Positions 56,157 to 64,000 of a DNA stretch of 64,000 nt are shown piece by piece. Both the position numbers and the translations under genes were made by a program. Within the stretch, counting starts at the first letter, position 1. Each line of letters begins with the position of its first letter. The notes beneath the pieces were generated by a model, which was not told the DNA's origin, searched no databases, and was given only the letters and a program-made list of their open reading frames with translations. Origin of the DNA: Immundisolibacter sp049322795 (GTDB taxonomy: Bacteria > Pseudomonadota > Gammaproteobacteria > Immundisolibacterales > Immundisolibacteraceae). Where the stretch lies: assembly GCA_049322795.1 (NCBI GenBank), contig JBMOQH010000017.1, positions 12,345-76,344 on the forward strand, in the 5' to 3' direction.

Positions 56157-57041
56157 ATGCCGTCCGTCATCCCCAATGTGCTCAGCATCGCCGGCTCGGA
56201 TCCGTCCGGCGGCGCCGGCATCCAGGCCGACCTCAAGAGCTTCGCCGCCCTCGGCGTGTACGGCATGGCGGCCATCAGCGGGCTGACGGCGCAGAACACG
56301 CGCGGCGTGCGCGCCATCCAGCCGCTGCCGGCCGCCTTCGTGGCGGCGCAGATCGACGCCGTGTTCGAGGACATCCGCGTCGATGCGGTGAAGCTCGGCA
56401 TGCTCGGCGGCGCCGACATCGTGGCCGCGGTCGCGGATTGCCTGCGCCGCTGGCAGGCGCCGGCCGTGGTGCTGGACCCGGTGATGGTGGCCAAGAGCGG
56501 CGCCGCGCTGCTGACCGACTCGGCAGTCGAGCACCTGCGCACCCAATTGCTGCCGCTCGCGACCCTCGTCACGCCCAACCTGCCGGAGGCCGGCGCCCTG
56601 CTCCACCGCGAGCCGCCGCGGGATCTGCCGGCCATGCGAGACGCGGCCCGCGCCCTGCACGCGCTGGGGCCGCGCTGGGTGCTGCTCAAGGGCGGCCACC
56701 TGCCGGGGGATGACTGCACCGACCTGCTGTACGACGGGCGGCAGTTCGTGGACTACCCCGCCCGGCGGATCCCGACCGCCAACACCCACGGCACCGGCTG
56801 CACGCTGTCGGCCGCCATCGCCGCCGGCCTGGCGCACGGCCTTGCCGTGCCGCAGGCGGTGGCACAGGCCAAGGCGTATCTGACGGCCGCGATCGCCGCC
56901 GCCGACACGCTCGCGGTCGGCCAGGGCCACGGGCCGGTGCAGCACTTTCACAGCTGGTGGGATGCGGCGCGACCGGGCGCATCGGCGAACGGGGCCGCCC
57001 CGCGCCCTGAGTGCCAGTCGAGGACACCCGATGATCCGTGA
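56157..57041 (+). CDS. thiD: Hydroxymethylpyrimidine/phosphomethylpyrimidine kinase
   Basis: A 294-residue ribokinase-fold HMP kinase for thiamine synthesis. SIAGSDPSGGAGIQADLKSF is diagnostic, with VLDPVMVAKSG, VTPNLPEAG and the anion-hole motif NTHGTGCTLSAAIAA. A TATACT box (56119-56124) without a clear -35 precedes it. The 3' end overlaps the next gene by 11 bases. No TPP riboswitch leader fits in the short upstream gap. Confidence 0.96.
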   Translation: MPSVIPNVLSIAGSDPSGGAGIQADLKSFAALGVYGMAAISGLTAQNTRGVRAIQPLPAAFVAAQIDAVFEDIRVDAVKLGMLGGADIVAAVADCLRRWQAPAVVLDPVMVAKSGAALLTDSAVEHLRTQLLPLATLVTPNLPEAGALLHREPPRDLPAMRDAARALHALGPRWVLLKGGHLPGDDCTDLLYDGRQFVDYPARRIPTANTHGTGCTLSAAIAAGLAHGLAVPQAVAQAKAYLTAAIAAADTLAVGQGHGPVQHFHSWWDAARPGASANGAAPRPECQSRTPDDP

Positions 57042-58407
57042 CACGACCAGGACATTGCTGGCCGGCCTGCTGCTGGCCTGCCTGGCCACGGGCGCGCTGG
57101 CCACTGAAGTGCAGAACAACGATGCGCCCACGCCAATCGCGGCGGATGCCGAGCCCGACGGCGCACCCCAGGCACCGCCTGCGGCGGAGCCGATGACCGT
57201 CGAGGCGGAATCAGAAGCGCCAACGACACCTGACCCGGAAGCGATGTCGGAACCGCAGCCGCCCGGGCACGAAGCCGCTCGCGGCGGCGACGCGGCGCCC
57301 GCCCCGGAGGCGGTGAACGCCGTCGGGCCCACGTTGCCGCCCTTCGAGCTGCTGGGCGCACAGGTGCCGCCCGGCGACCGTGCCACGCTGCCCTGGTCCT
57401 CGGGCCAGAACTCCTCCGGCCTCGACAACCGTGCCCAGGTGCTGGTGGCGCATGGCAGCCGACCCGGCAAGGTGCTGTGCGTGATGGGGGCGATCCACGG
57501 CGACGAGATCAATGGCGTCGAGATTGCCCGGCGCGTGTTCTACCGAACCGATCCGGCGCAGCTCGCCGGCACGCTGGTGGTCGTCCCCATCGTCAACCTG
57601 TATGGCTTCGAGCAGGGCTACCGCTACCTGTCGGACCGGCGTGACCTCAATCGCCATTTCCCGGGTCGGGCGCGTGGCAGCTCGGCATCGCGCATCGCGC
57701 ACTCGTTTTTCAACAAGATCGTGCGTCGCTGCAACGCGCTGGTGGACCTGCACACCGGATCCTTTCACCGCACCAACCTGCCGCAGCTGCGGGCCGACTT
57801 GCGGGATCCATCGGTCGCGCACCTGACTCAGGGATTTGGCGCCACCGCCGTCGTGAACGACGTCGGCCCGGCGGGCAGCCTGCGCCAGGCGGCCAGCGGC
57901 GTCGGCATTCCGGCCGTCACGTTCGAGATCGGCGAGCCGATGCGCCTGCATGTCGACGAAATACGCCACGGCGCGAAAGCCCTGCGCAGCCTGATGGCGT
58001 TCCTGGGCATGGCTCCGGAAGCCTGGCACTGGGACGCGCCGCAGCCGCGGTATCACGATTCCTTCTGGGTGCGCACGACGCGGGGCGGCATCCTGCTGGC
58101 GGCAGTCGGCCTGGGAGATACCGTGAACGCCGGGCAGGTGCTGGGGGTGGTGACGGACCCCATCAACAACCGGCGCAACGCGGTCACGGCACCGCAGGCC
58201 GGTCGCGTCCTTGGCATGGCGGTCAATCAGGTGACGCGCCCGGGCTATGCCGTGTTTCGGATCGGTGTCGAAACCCCGCCACCGGACGCACAGATGGCCC
58301 CGCCCGGCGTCGAGCAAACGGCGGAAACACCGACGCCGCCAGAGCTGTCAGCCCCAGCGCCATCAGACGAAGAATCGCCCACGCAAGAGCCGTTGGCCAG
58401 CGAGTAA
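57031..58407 (+). CDS. Exported succinylglutamate desuccinylase/aspartoacylase-family enzyme
   Basis: A 458-residue zinc carboxypeptidase-fold protein with a signal peptide (LLAGLLLACLATGALA). Residues about 30-100 form a Pro/Ala/Glu-rich low-complexity linker, and the last 45 are similar. The catalytic core has zinc ligands His156 and Glu159 (GAIHGDEINGVE), His241 (LVDLHTG) and the general base Glu299 (VTFEIGE). Secretion argues against arginine catabolism; a periplasmic amidase or peptidase role is inferred. GAGGAC lies before the ATG, which overlaps thiD. Confidence 0.87.
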   Translation: MIRDTTRTLLAGLLLACLATGALATEVQNNDAPTPIAADAEPDGAPQAPPAAEPMTVEAESEAPTTPDPEAMSEPQPPGHEAARGGDAAPAPEAVNAVGPTLPPFELLGAQVPPGDRATLPWSSGQNSSGLDNRAQVLVAHGSRPGKVLCVMGAIHGDEINGVEIARRVFYRTDPAQLAGTLVVVPIVNLYGFEQGYRYLSDRRDLNRHFPGRARGSSASRIAHSFFNKIVRRCNALVDLHTGSFHRTNLPQLRADLRDPSVAHLTQGFGATAVVNDVGPAGSLRQAASGVGIPAVTFEIGEPMRLHVDEIRHGAKALRSLMAFLGMAPEAWHWDAPQPRYHDSFWVRTTRGGILLAAVGLGDTVNAGQVLGVVTDPINNRRNAVTAPQAGRVLGMAVNQVTRPGYAVFRIGVETPPPDAQMAPPGVEQTAETPTPPELSAPAPSDEESPTQEPLASE

Positions 58408-58596
58408 GTCGGCGCTTCGACCCGGCCTTCAATGGCGCGCCGCGCCGCGCCGACCGGCACCGCCAGCACGGCGAGGCGCCGCCCCGGACAGCCGGATCGG
58501 CCCGCGGGCAATCCACGTCATCACCCAACGGTCGCGTTCACAGCCCTGGTCACCGGCCACTCACCGTGTGGTCCGCCGTGCCGTCGACGCGGGACG

Positions 58597-59898
58597 TTAG
58601 CGTTGAGGAATTTTCAGAACCTGCCCGATGCGCAGCCGGGCGTCGGGCCGCAGGCCATTGTGGGCGGCGAGCTGCCGGGTGGGGATGCGGTGCCGGGCGG
58701 CGAGGCCGCTCAGCGTCTCGCCCCGCCGCACCACGTGGCGGATTTCAGTCGGCGGCGGTGCGGCCCGCCCGACCTGCCGGCTCAAGGTGGCAATGCGCGC
58801 GCCGGCGTCGGCGGTTTCCGCCGGCAGACGCAGGTCATACCCCTTGGGCAGCAACCGGGTCTGTTCCCACACGCCCCGCCGCAGCGCCGGATTGAGCGCC
58901 CGCAGCTCGGCGCGTGGAACGCCGAGCTCGGTCTCGACCGCCCGCAGCGGCAGATAAGCCGGCAGCGAGACTTCCAGCATCTGCGCCGGCGGCGCCTTGG
59001 CGATCGGCCCGAAGTGCGGTTCGGGCTGCGCGGACAGCGCCTGCGCCGCCAGAAACGTCGGGTAGAAGTTGCGTGACGCAAAACCGAAGTAAGGACCGTC
59101 GTAGCGCTCGATGATCTTGGCGATGTCGTCGGTACCCATGGTGTTGACGGCCCGCCGCATGCCGCCGCGGCCGTGGTTGTAGGCCGTCAGCGCCAGCGGC
59201 CAGGTGCCGAGCGCGTCGTAGTTGCCGCGCAGCAGCTTGGCCGCGGCCACGGTGGCGGCGTGCGGGTCGTAGCGCTCGTCGACGAGGTGGTCGATGCGCA
59301 GGAACTGCCGCCCGGTGCTGGCCATGAACTGCCACAGTCCGGCGGCGCCGGCGTGTGAACCGGCCATCGGATCGAAGCCGGATTCCACGTACGGCAAGGC
59401 GCCGATTTCCTGCGGCACGCCGTACTGAAGCAGCGTGCTGCGGATGTGCGGCTCCCAGGTGCCGGCGCGACGCAGCGCCGCCGCGAAGCGGTCTGCCTGC
59501 CCCAGCTGAAAGCGCACGCGCTCGGCGGCGGCGCGCAAATCGGTGGCGGAAGCGCCCTGCCACAGCGCCTGCACGCGCCGCACCTGCGGGTCGGAACGGT
59601 CCGCTGTGCCGTCGGCCAGCGCCAGAAGAATTCGCCGCACCGCCTGCCGACGCGGCTCGACCAGTGCCTGCCGGGCGCCGCGATCGAGGTCGTCTGACCA
59701 GCCGATGGTCTCGTACACCACGCCGAGCTGGCGGTCGTCGTGCAGAAACCCGCTGCGCGTGTCGACCTCGGTGAACACGCGGCTCCAGAAGCGCACCGCC
59801 GGCTCCAGCGCCGCGGGGCGCGGCAGGGCGGCTGGCTCGGCACGCGGCGCGGCGGCACAGCCAAGGCACAGGAACAGCAGGAGCGTGCGCAGCAGCAT
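58597..59898 (-). CDS. Lytic murein transglycosylase with LysM (MltD-like)
   Basis: A 433-residue protein: signal or lipoprotein-like N-terminus (LLFLCLGCAAAP), SLT transglycosylase domain with catalytic Glu in YVESGFDPMAGSHAGAAGLW, the PHAATVAAAKLLRGNYDALG region, and one C-terminal LysM (HVVRRGETLSGLAARHRIP). It cuts glycan strands to 1,6-anhydro products. E. coli MltD has two or more LysM; one is seen here. Convergent with the AstE-like gene; the 189-base gap shows nothing clear. Confidence 0.92.
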   Translation of the reverse strand: MLLRTLLLFLCLGCAAAPRAEPAALPRPAALEPAVRFWSRVFTEVDTRSGFLHDDRQLGVVYETIGWSDDLDRGARQALVEPRRQAVRRILLALADGTADRSDPQVRRVQALWQGASATDLRAAAERVRFQLGQADRFAAALRRAGTWEPHIRSTLLQYGVPQEIGALPYVESGFDPMAGSHAGAAGLWQFMASTGRQFLRIDHLVDERYDPHAATVAAAKLLRGNYDALGTWPLALTAYNHGRGGMRRAVNTMGTDDIAKIIERYDGPYFGFASRNFYPTFLAAQALSAQPEPHFGPIAKAPPAQMLEVSLPAYLPLRAVETELGVPRAELRALNPALRRGVWEQTRLLPKGYDLRLPAETADAGARIATLSRQVGRAAPPPTEIRHVVRRGETLSGLAARHRIPTRQLAAHNGLRPDARLRIGQVLKIPQR

Positions 59899-60076
59899 CA
59901 GGACGCGGAAATGGAACAGCCGGCGGTCGGCGGCATTCTAGCCGCGACCGGGCGTTCGCACGCCCGCTGCTGGGGCCGCCGCGTCTACCCGTTCGACGCG
60001 GGCACGGCGACCGCAAGATGCCGCCGCCCCGCCCCGTTCGGCTGAGCGGCGCGGAGCGGGGCGGCGGCAAGGGCCG

Positions 60077-60682
60077 TCAGAAGTTGAACTGCACCCCCGC
60101 GGTGGCGAGGTCGAGGTCCGCCTTGGCGCTATCGCTGTCGAGCTCGTAGCGGGTGTATTCCAGTCTCACGCTCAGATTCGGCAGCACGCCGACGTTGACA
60201 CCGGCGCCGTACAGCCAGTCGGTGCCGTCGACGTTCCTGTCGAACCCAAGCGGACCGTCCGCATCCACGTCCCACCAGACGCGGCCGCCCTTGGCGTACA
60301 GCTCCACCCGCTGGCCAATCGGTGCCGCCAGCAGAGCAGTCGCCGTATATCCCTTGCCATCGATTTCGAAGCCCTTGTCCTCGAACTTCGGCAGGTCCAG
60401 GTAGCCGGCCTCAAGGCCAAGCCAGGGGACAAACATGGCGCCGCCGAAGACCTGCCAGGTCACGTGATCGTCGTCGAAGCTATCGAGGTCACCGGTACTG
60501 ATGTCGCTGTCGTTCACGCTGGCGTCGTCCATCTTGGCGAAACTGCCACCGGCGCCGATGTAGAACTTTGGCCCCAGCCAGTCGTTGTCTCCCGCGGCAG
60601 CGGCGTTGGCGGCCGACAGCGCCCCGGCGATGCCGAGCGCGCCGGAGACCGTCATGCTCCGGATGAGCTTGTTTCCAGTCAT
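60077..60682 (-). CDS. Outer-membrane beta-barrel protein (small porin-like)
   Basis: A 201-residue protein with a signal peptide cleaved near NAAAA-G and an eight-stranded barrel pattern: FYIGAGGSFAKMDD, alternating aromatic strands, and a C-terminal VQFNF ending in Phe as needed for Bam recognition. ATG 60682 is preferred over 60688 since GGAG lies seven bases before it. OmpW/OmpA-barrel-like; the ligand is unknown. Divergent from the CMD-family gene and apparently under an operator-bearing promoter. Confidence 0.85.
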   Translation of the reverse strand: MTGNKLIRSMTVSGALGIAGALSAANAAAAGDNDWLGPKFYIGAGGSFAKMDDASVNDSDISTGDLDSFDDDHVTWQVFGGAMFVPWLGLEAGYLDLPKFEDKGFEIDGKGYTATALLAAPIGQRVELYAKGGRVWWDVDADGPLGFDRNVDGTDWLYGAGVNVGVLPNLSVRLEYTRYELDSDSAKADLDLATAGVQFNF

Positions 60683-60716
60683 GTTCATACTCCATGTGGG
60701 GATCAGGAAAACGCAC

Positions 60717-60733
60717 ATGTCCTGTTCGGACAT
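60717..60733. promoter_or_regulatory. Inverted repeat ATGTCC-N5-GGACAT
   Basis: A perfect 6-base dyad with a 5-base centre in the divergent region, overlapping the predicted -10 of the barrel gene. A second possible protein-binding site next to the palindrome at 60741. Confidence 0.4.
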
Positions 60734-60758
60734 ACTTTTCGACCGATCGGTCAGTCAA
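60729..60758 (-). promoter_or_regulatory. Promoter of the barrel gene with TetR-like operator in its spacer
   Basis: Minus-strand TTGACT (60753-60758), 18-base spacer, TATGTC (60729-60734). The 12-base palindrome GACCGATCGGTC (60741-60752) lies in the spacer, touching the -35. It resembles boxes bound by TetR-family repressors. No TetR gene is in the window. Confidence 0.5.
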
Positions 60759-60868
60759 TGGTTCCCGCGCTGCGCGTTCCACCGGACGACGTCCAAACCC
60801 GTTCGTGTCACAGTGTCCCGGCGTCGACCGGACGCACCTACGAAAATCCACAACAGAGGAGTCAACAC

Positions 60869-61285
60869 ATGTCCGACAACGCCAACTACGTCAACGAAGT
60901 CCGCTACAAGATGGGCGAGGCCAAGATCGCCGAGTTTTCCAAGGGCCCCAGCGCCACCGGCTCGGTGATGGACACGCTCAACAAGGTGGCGCCGCACATG
61001 GCCCGGCAGGCCATGGAGTTCGTGCTCGGCGACGTGCTGTCGCGTCCGGGTCTGGACCCGAAAACGCGCGAGCTGCTGAACGTCGCCGTGCTGACCGCCA
61101 TCGGCGCGGAGCTCGAACTGAAAATGCACACGCACGTGGCGCTCAACGTCGGCTGCACGCGCGAGGAAGTGGTCGAAGCCGTCTCGCAGCAGGCGGTCTA
61201 CGTGGGCTTTCCGACCGCCATCAACGGCATCAAGGCATTGGGGGACGTGTTCAAGGAGCGCGACGCGCAAGGCGTCAGCAACTGA
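60869..61285 (+). CDS. Carboxymuconolactone decarboxylase (CMD) family protein
   Basis: A 138-residue CMD-domain protein: LDPKTRELLNVAVLTAIG, then ELKMHTHVALNVGCTREEVVEAV, the Glu-x2-x-His pattern of the family. It lacks the CxxC of AhpD-type peroxidases, so a decarboxylase-like or unknown activity is likelier. Strong GAGGAG ribosome-binding site. Shares a divergent regulatory region with the barrel gene. Confidence 0.9.
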   Translation: MSDNANYVNEVRYKMGEAKIAEFSKGPSATGSVMDTLNKVAPHMARQAMEFVLGDVLSRPGLDPKTRELLNVAVLTAIGAELELKMHTHVALNVGCTREEVVEAVSQQAVYVGFPTAINGIKALGDVFKERDAQGVSN

Positions 61286-61293
61286 CCCGCCGC

Positions 61294-61313
61294 CGGGGGC
61301 AGGGACGCCCCCG
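61294..61313. terminator. Hairpin between CMD and NnrU genes
   Basis: CGGGGGC - 6-base loop - GCCCCCG, a perfect 7-bp stem in the 33-base gap between convergent genes, followed by CCTGTTC with a weak T tract. Confidence 0.5.
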
Positions 61314-61318
61314 CCTGT

Positions 61319-61990
61319 TCAGAACGGCGATGCCCCGAACCAGGCCTGGTGGTAGACGAACGTCAGCGCGAACAGGCCGAGCGCCACGGCCACGGCGATC
61401 CAGTTGATCTCGCCCAGCACCAGCCGGTTGCGGCCCTGAAGGATGGCGACGAAGGGCAGGTAGGACGTCTGCCGGGCGAACACGTCCCAGGCCGCGCCAT
61501 AACGGCGCCGGTACTTGCGGTCAAGGTTCAGCGGCGCGATCAGGCCCTGAAAGGCGAAGCTGCCGAAAAGCAAATGCGACGCCCAGTCGCCATTGACCAG
61601 AAAGTGCGAAAGCCCCCACAGGCCAAGACCGAGCAAACCGCCGTGGCGGGTGATGCGCACCATGCCGCGCGCCTCGACCTGGTCCGGCGGCACGCTGCCC
61701 AGCGTGGTCGGATTCCTCGCCGTGGCGCTCGCACCGAGCAGCACGAAGGCCAGCGCCATCAGCACCCAGCTGAGCGGCTTCAGGCCAGCGGCGGTGCCCC
61801 AGGTCTGCACATACGGCGCCTGGGCGTAGGCCCAGCCCATCCAGGCGATGCTGGCGGCGATGATGAGCGAAAAGATGGCCTTGAAAGGCCCCTCGCCCGT
61901 GCGGGCGACGATCACACCCCGCAGCGGGCTGCCGGACACGATCCAGTGCATGCCAAGAAACAGTGCCGTGGCGGCGACCAGCGATTCCAT
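61319..61990 (-). CDS. NnrU-family membrane protein
   Basis: A 223-residue protein with about six membrane helices; FLGMHWIVSGSPLRG, RITRHGGLLGLGLWGLSHFLVNGD and FGSFAFQGLIAPLNLDRK fit the NnrU family, first seen near denitrification genes but widespread. No denitrification genes are present here. GGGAGGAGG lies before the ATG at 61990; the frame is open upstream but that part is not protein-like. Confidence 0.9.
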   Translation of the reverse strand: MESLVAATALFLGMHWIVSGSPLRGVIVARTGEGPFKAIFSLIIAASIAWMGWAYAQAPYVQTWGTAAGLKPLSWVLMALAFVLLGASATARNPTTLGSVPPDQVEARGMVRITRHGGLLGLGLWGLSHFLVNGDWASHLLFGSFAFQGLIAPLNLDRKYRRRYGAAWDVFARQTSYLPFVAILQGRNRLVLGEINWIAVAVALGLFALTFVYHQAWFGASPF

Positions 61991-62095
61991 ATCCCCTCCT
62001 CCCTGCAGGACGGCAGCGATTGTGCCGCAGCGCCGGCGCGGTTTGCGTCGGCGCCCTGACCTCGGCTTGCTCGCGGTCAGGCCGCGTGGCCGCAA

Positions 62096-63016
62096 TCAAG
62101 GGCCGGGCGGCCGCTCCATCCGCACGATCGGCACGCCGCTGCGCTCCGCAACGCATGGCTCGAGCGTTGCGTGCGCCACCTGAAAACGCTCACGCAACAG
62201 CGCGCGCACGCGCTGCTTGAGCTGCTCGAATGCCATTAGATCGTCCGCTTCCGGCACCAGATGGGCCTCCAGCGCGCGGCGGTGCTCGTCGAGATTCCAC
62301 ACGTGCAGGTGGTGCACGTCGCGCACGCCGGGCGTGGCGCGTAGCGCGGCGATGATGGCGTCGTACTCCAGGTCGTCCGGCATCGCCCCCATCAGCAGGC
62401 GCACCGTGCGCGGCAGCAGGCCCAGCGCCTGATGGATCACATAACCGGCTATCACCACCGTCACCAGCAGATCGGCGAGGATGAAGTCGTAGAGCAGGAT
62501 CAGCGTGCCGGCGACGATCACGCCCAGCGACGCCAGGGCGTCGCTCACGTTGTGCAGGAACGCGGCGCGGATATTCAGGCTGTGCTCGGCGCCGCGGGCG
62601 ATGATCAGCGCCGTGAGCGTATCGATCAGCAGCGCCACCCCGGCCACGATGACCACCGGCCAGCCCTGTACCGGCGCCGGCGACACCAGCCGCGCGATCG
62701 CCTCGACCAGCAGATAGCCACCCACCAGCAGCAAGGCCGTCACGTTGATCAGCGTCGCCACCAGTTCCGCGCGCTGGTAGCCGAACGTCATCAGGCGATC
62801 CGCCGGCCGGCGGGCAATTCGTTGCGCCAGCAGCGCAATCCCCATCGACGCCGCGTCCGACAGGTTGTGCAACGCGTCCGCGATCAAGCTGAGTGAGCCC
62901 GACAGCGCGCCCGCACCGACCTGCACCAGCGTGAGCAGCACGTTGATGACGATGGCCCAGGTCAGGCGCCCGTCGCTGAGCGCCCCGTGCGCGTGGTGGT
63001 GCCGGGCAGAGTCCAT
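62096..63016 (-). CDS. CDF-family cation efflux transporter (ZitB/CzcD-like)
   Basis: A 306-residue proton/divalent cation antiporter. Six membrane helices; the metal site is His50-x3-Asp54 (HNLSD) in helix 2 and HNVSD in helix 5, the HD-HD type linked to zinc. His-rich N-terminus (ARHHHAHG) and a cytoplasmic C-terminal ferredoxin-like domain (VRDVHHLHVWNLDEH). Complements the czc pump in the same window. Confidence 0.94.
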   Translation of the reverse strand: MDSARHHHAHGALSDGRLTWAIVINVLLTLVQVGAGALSGSLSLIADALHNLSDAASMGIALLAQRIARRPADRLMTFGYQRAELVATLINVTALLLVGGYLLVEAIARLVSPAPVQGWPVVIVAGVALLIDTLTALIIARGAEHSLNIRAAFLHNVSDALASLGVIVAGTLILLYDFILADLLVTVVIAGYVIHQALGLLPRTVRLLMGAMPDDLEYDAIIAALRATPGVRDVHHLHVWNLDEHRRALEAHLVPEADDLMAFEQLKQRVRALLRERFQVAHATLEPCVAERSGVPIVRMERPPGP

Positions 63017-63375
63017 GGCCGATGCGGTGTTTTCCGTTTGACCACGGCGCGGCGGCGCCGCGGATGGTCATCCGTATGCTGCCGACGTGGCGCACGGGCG
63101 GCAAGCAACGTGAGAAATCCCGGCTTCGGTCGGGCCTGGAGGACTTGCGTCGTCGAGAGAGAACCCCTCGGAATCACGCTGGCGCTGCGATCCGCGGCTG
63201 CACAACCCGGACTGCCCTGCTCATCCTGCCGGGGACGCCGGCCCGGAACGCATGAAGGCGTCCGGTTCCCCCAGCCGGACGGCTGGCTTGGCAGGCACCG
63301 CGACTCACGCCAAAGCCCTGGGCGCCTGCCCGCATTCGTCCGGGTGACGGCCCATCCTGCGGCCGTCGGATCGGA
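63017..63375. other. 359-base gap without a recognisable gene
   Basis: Open frames here have no start signals or familiar protein pattern. One short stem (CCAGCCG/CGGCTGG, 63271-63286) lies about 90 bases past the STAS gene and might end its transcript. Confidence 0.5.
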
Positions 63376-63711
63376 TCAACTGAACGCGCCCACCGCGTCG
63401 GCCTCTGTCGCATACAGCGCGATCAGGCTCGTGAAGCCGCTGGTTTCCAGCACGTCCTTGACGAACTGGTTGGCGGCGCAAAGTTTCAGCTTGCCGCCGG
63501 ACGTCTGCAGCAGCTTGGCCGCCAGCAGCAACACCCGCAGCCCGGCGCTGGTGATGAACTCCAGCTTCGCCAGGTTGATCAGGACATCCTTGTGGTCGCC
63601 CTTGACGATGCGCACCATTTCATCGTTGCCGTAACCCGCCGTGTGCGAGTCGAGTCGCCCCTCCATATCGACCACAAGAACGCCTTCAACCGCGCGGGTG
63701 GAAATATTCAT
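63376..63711 (-). CDS. STAS-domain anti-anti-sigma-like protein
   Basis: A 111-residue single STAS domain (SpoIIAA-like): VLVVDMEGRLDSHTA, VLINLAKLEFITSAGLRVLL with Ser55 at the usual phosphorylation site. Such proteins relieve anti-sigma factors or relay phospho-signals. No partner kinase, phosphatase or sigma gene is visible on this side; it may lie elsewhere. ATG 63711 has GAGG six bases upstream. Confidence 0.9.
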   Translation of the reverse strand: MNISTRAVEGVLVVDMEGRLDSHTAGYGNDEMVRIVKGDHKDVLINLAKLEFITSAGLRVLLLAAKLLQTSGGKLKLCAANQFVKDVLETSGFTSLIALYATEADAVGAFS

Positions 63712-63952
63712 GGGCAGCCTCATCTGGTATGCAACAAGGTAAACAACGAAACCCATATTACGCCAGTTGGCGACGCCGCAACCAGCTCAGTTCGGCATCA
63801 CGACGCGGCCGGCACGCGCGTCGCGGCGTGCCAACCGGGGCATCCCGCCCTCGGGCGGGAAACGGCAAACGAATCTAGTGTAGCGTCCCGCATGTAACTT
63901 TCCATTCTTTGCGTGGTCCAACCCGTATCCTCGGCACGGGAGGCACGCATTG
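63712..63952. other. Divergent intergenic region at the right edge
   Basis: Less GC-rich than the rest. It holds an AT-rich tract (CCATATTACGCC near 63755), likely the STAS promoter on the minus strand, and a perfect hairpin CCCGCCC-TC-GGGCGGG (63844-63859). No convincing gene. Confidence 0.4.
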
Positions 63953-64000
63953 ATGGGAAGGCCGGCAATCGAGTTGATGGTAACGACGCAGGATCGCAAG
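63953..64000 (+). CDS. Possible start of a gene cut by the window edge
   Basis: ATG at 63953 with GGGAGG nine bases upstream opens a frame (MGRPAIELMVTTQDRK) that runs to the window end. Too short to classify. Confidence 0.3.
   Translation, partial: MGRPAIELMVTTQDRK

Noticed and set aside
63787..63999. A 70-codon minus-strand frame at the right edge
   Set aside because: No start signal and no familiar pattern; covers a hairpin and a likely promoter region.

Overview
The window is about 64 kb of GC-rich DNA with densely packed genes and no rRNA, phage, insertion sequence or CRISPR array that I can see. Gene order points to a gammaproteobacterium: atpIBEFHAGDC followed by glmU-glmS, a DUF2066-PerM-hda gene run divergent from purMN, mutY next to yggX, tamA-tamB, and xthA near pyrE. 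The mix of these housekeeping blocks with aromatic-ring dioxygenases, acyl-CoA dehydrogenases, a class III CoA-transferase and heavy-metal efflux suggests a soil or sediment degrader of aromatic or polycyclic compounds. Immundisolibacter-like bacteria come to mind, but that is a guess from gene content only.

Layout. 0-3 kb: the end of an SDR dehydrogenase, a CoA-transferase, and a convergent Tat-exported metallo-beta-lactamase-fold hydrolase. 3.1-13.7 kb: one long minus-strand transcription unit, from a consensus-like promoter at about 13.65 kb through the whole F1Fo ATP synthase to glmU and glmS. 13.7-16.8 kb: a small conserved-looking membrane protein, then a minus-strand operon for a two-subunit Rieske dioxygenase plus rhodanese, then tRNA-Val(GAC) with its terminator. 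17-21.7 kb: a CysB-like regulator, an ACT-domain malic enzyme and two acyl-CoA dehydrogenases. 21.8-23 kb: a SleB-type hydrolase and an AlkB-like repair enzyme. 23-29.7 kb: a czc-type metal efflux operon (His-rich secreted protein, czcC, czcB, DUF3147, czcA). 29.7-33.5 kb: UPF0114 protein, exonuclease III, and pyrE flanked by two paralogous exported coiled-coil proteins. 33.6-40 kb: an orphan Rieske oxygenase alpha subunit with an isochorismatase-fold partner, then FadE and an acyl-CoA synthetase. 40-45.4 kb: a compressed minus-strand operon (DUF2066, PerM, hda, mutY, yggX, thiO). 45.4-53.4 kb: purM, purN, a DUF3108 protein, tamA and tamB. 53.4-64 kb: bcp, an SDR, a predicted heme-oxygenase-like diiron protein, a RidA relative, thiD, a secreted AstE/AspA-fold enzyme, a LysM lytic transglycosylase, an outer-membrane barrel protein, a CMD-family protein, NnrU, a CDF zinc exporter and a STAS protein.

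Most interesting signals. (1) A 60-odd-base repeat made of two hairpins occurs three times between genes (about 1.73, 26.43 and 39.98 kb). One copy sits inside the czc operon and places a terminator-like hairpin just before czcA. (2) A 233-residue protein carries the metal-ligand spacing of heme-oxygenase-like diiron oxidases, with Asp in place of the first Glu. (3) An isochorismatase-fold enzyme lacks the catalytic cysteine and is paired with an orphan dioxygenase alpha subunit. (4) A perfect palindrome fills the spacer of a promoter for the outer-membrane barrel gene, as expected of a TetR-type operator. All functions are read from sequence by eye; no database search was run.
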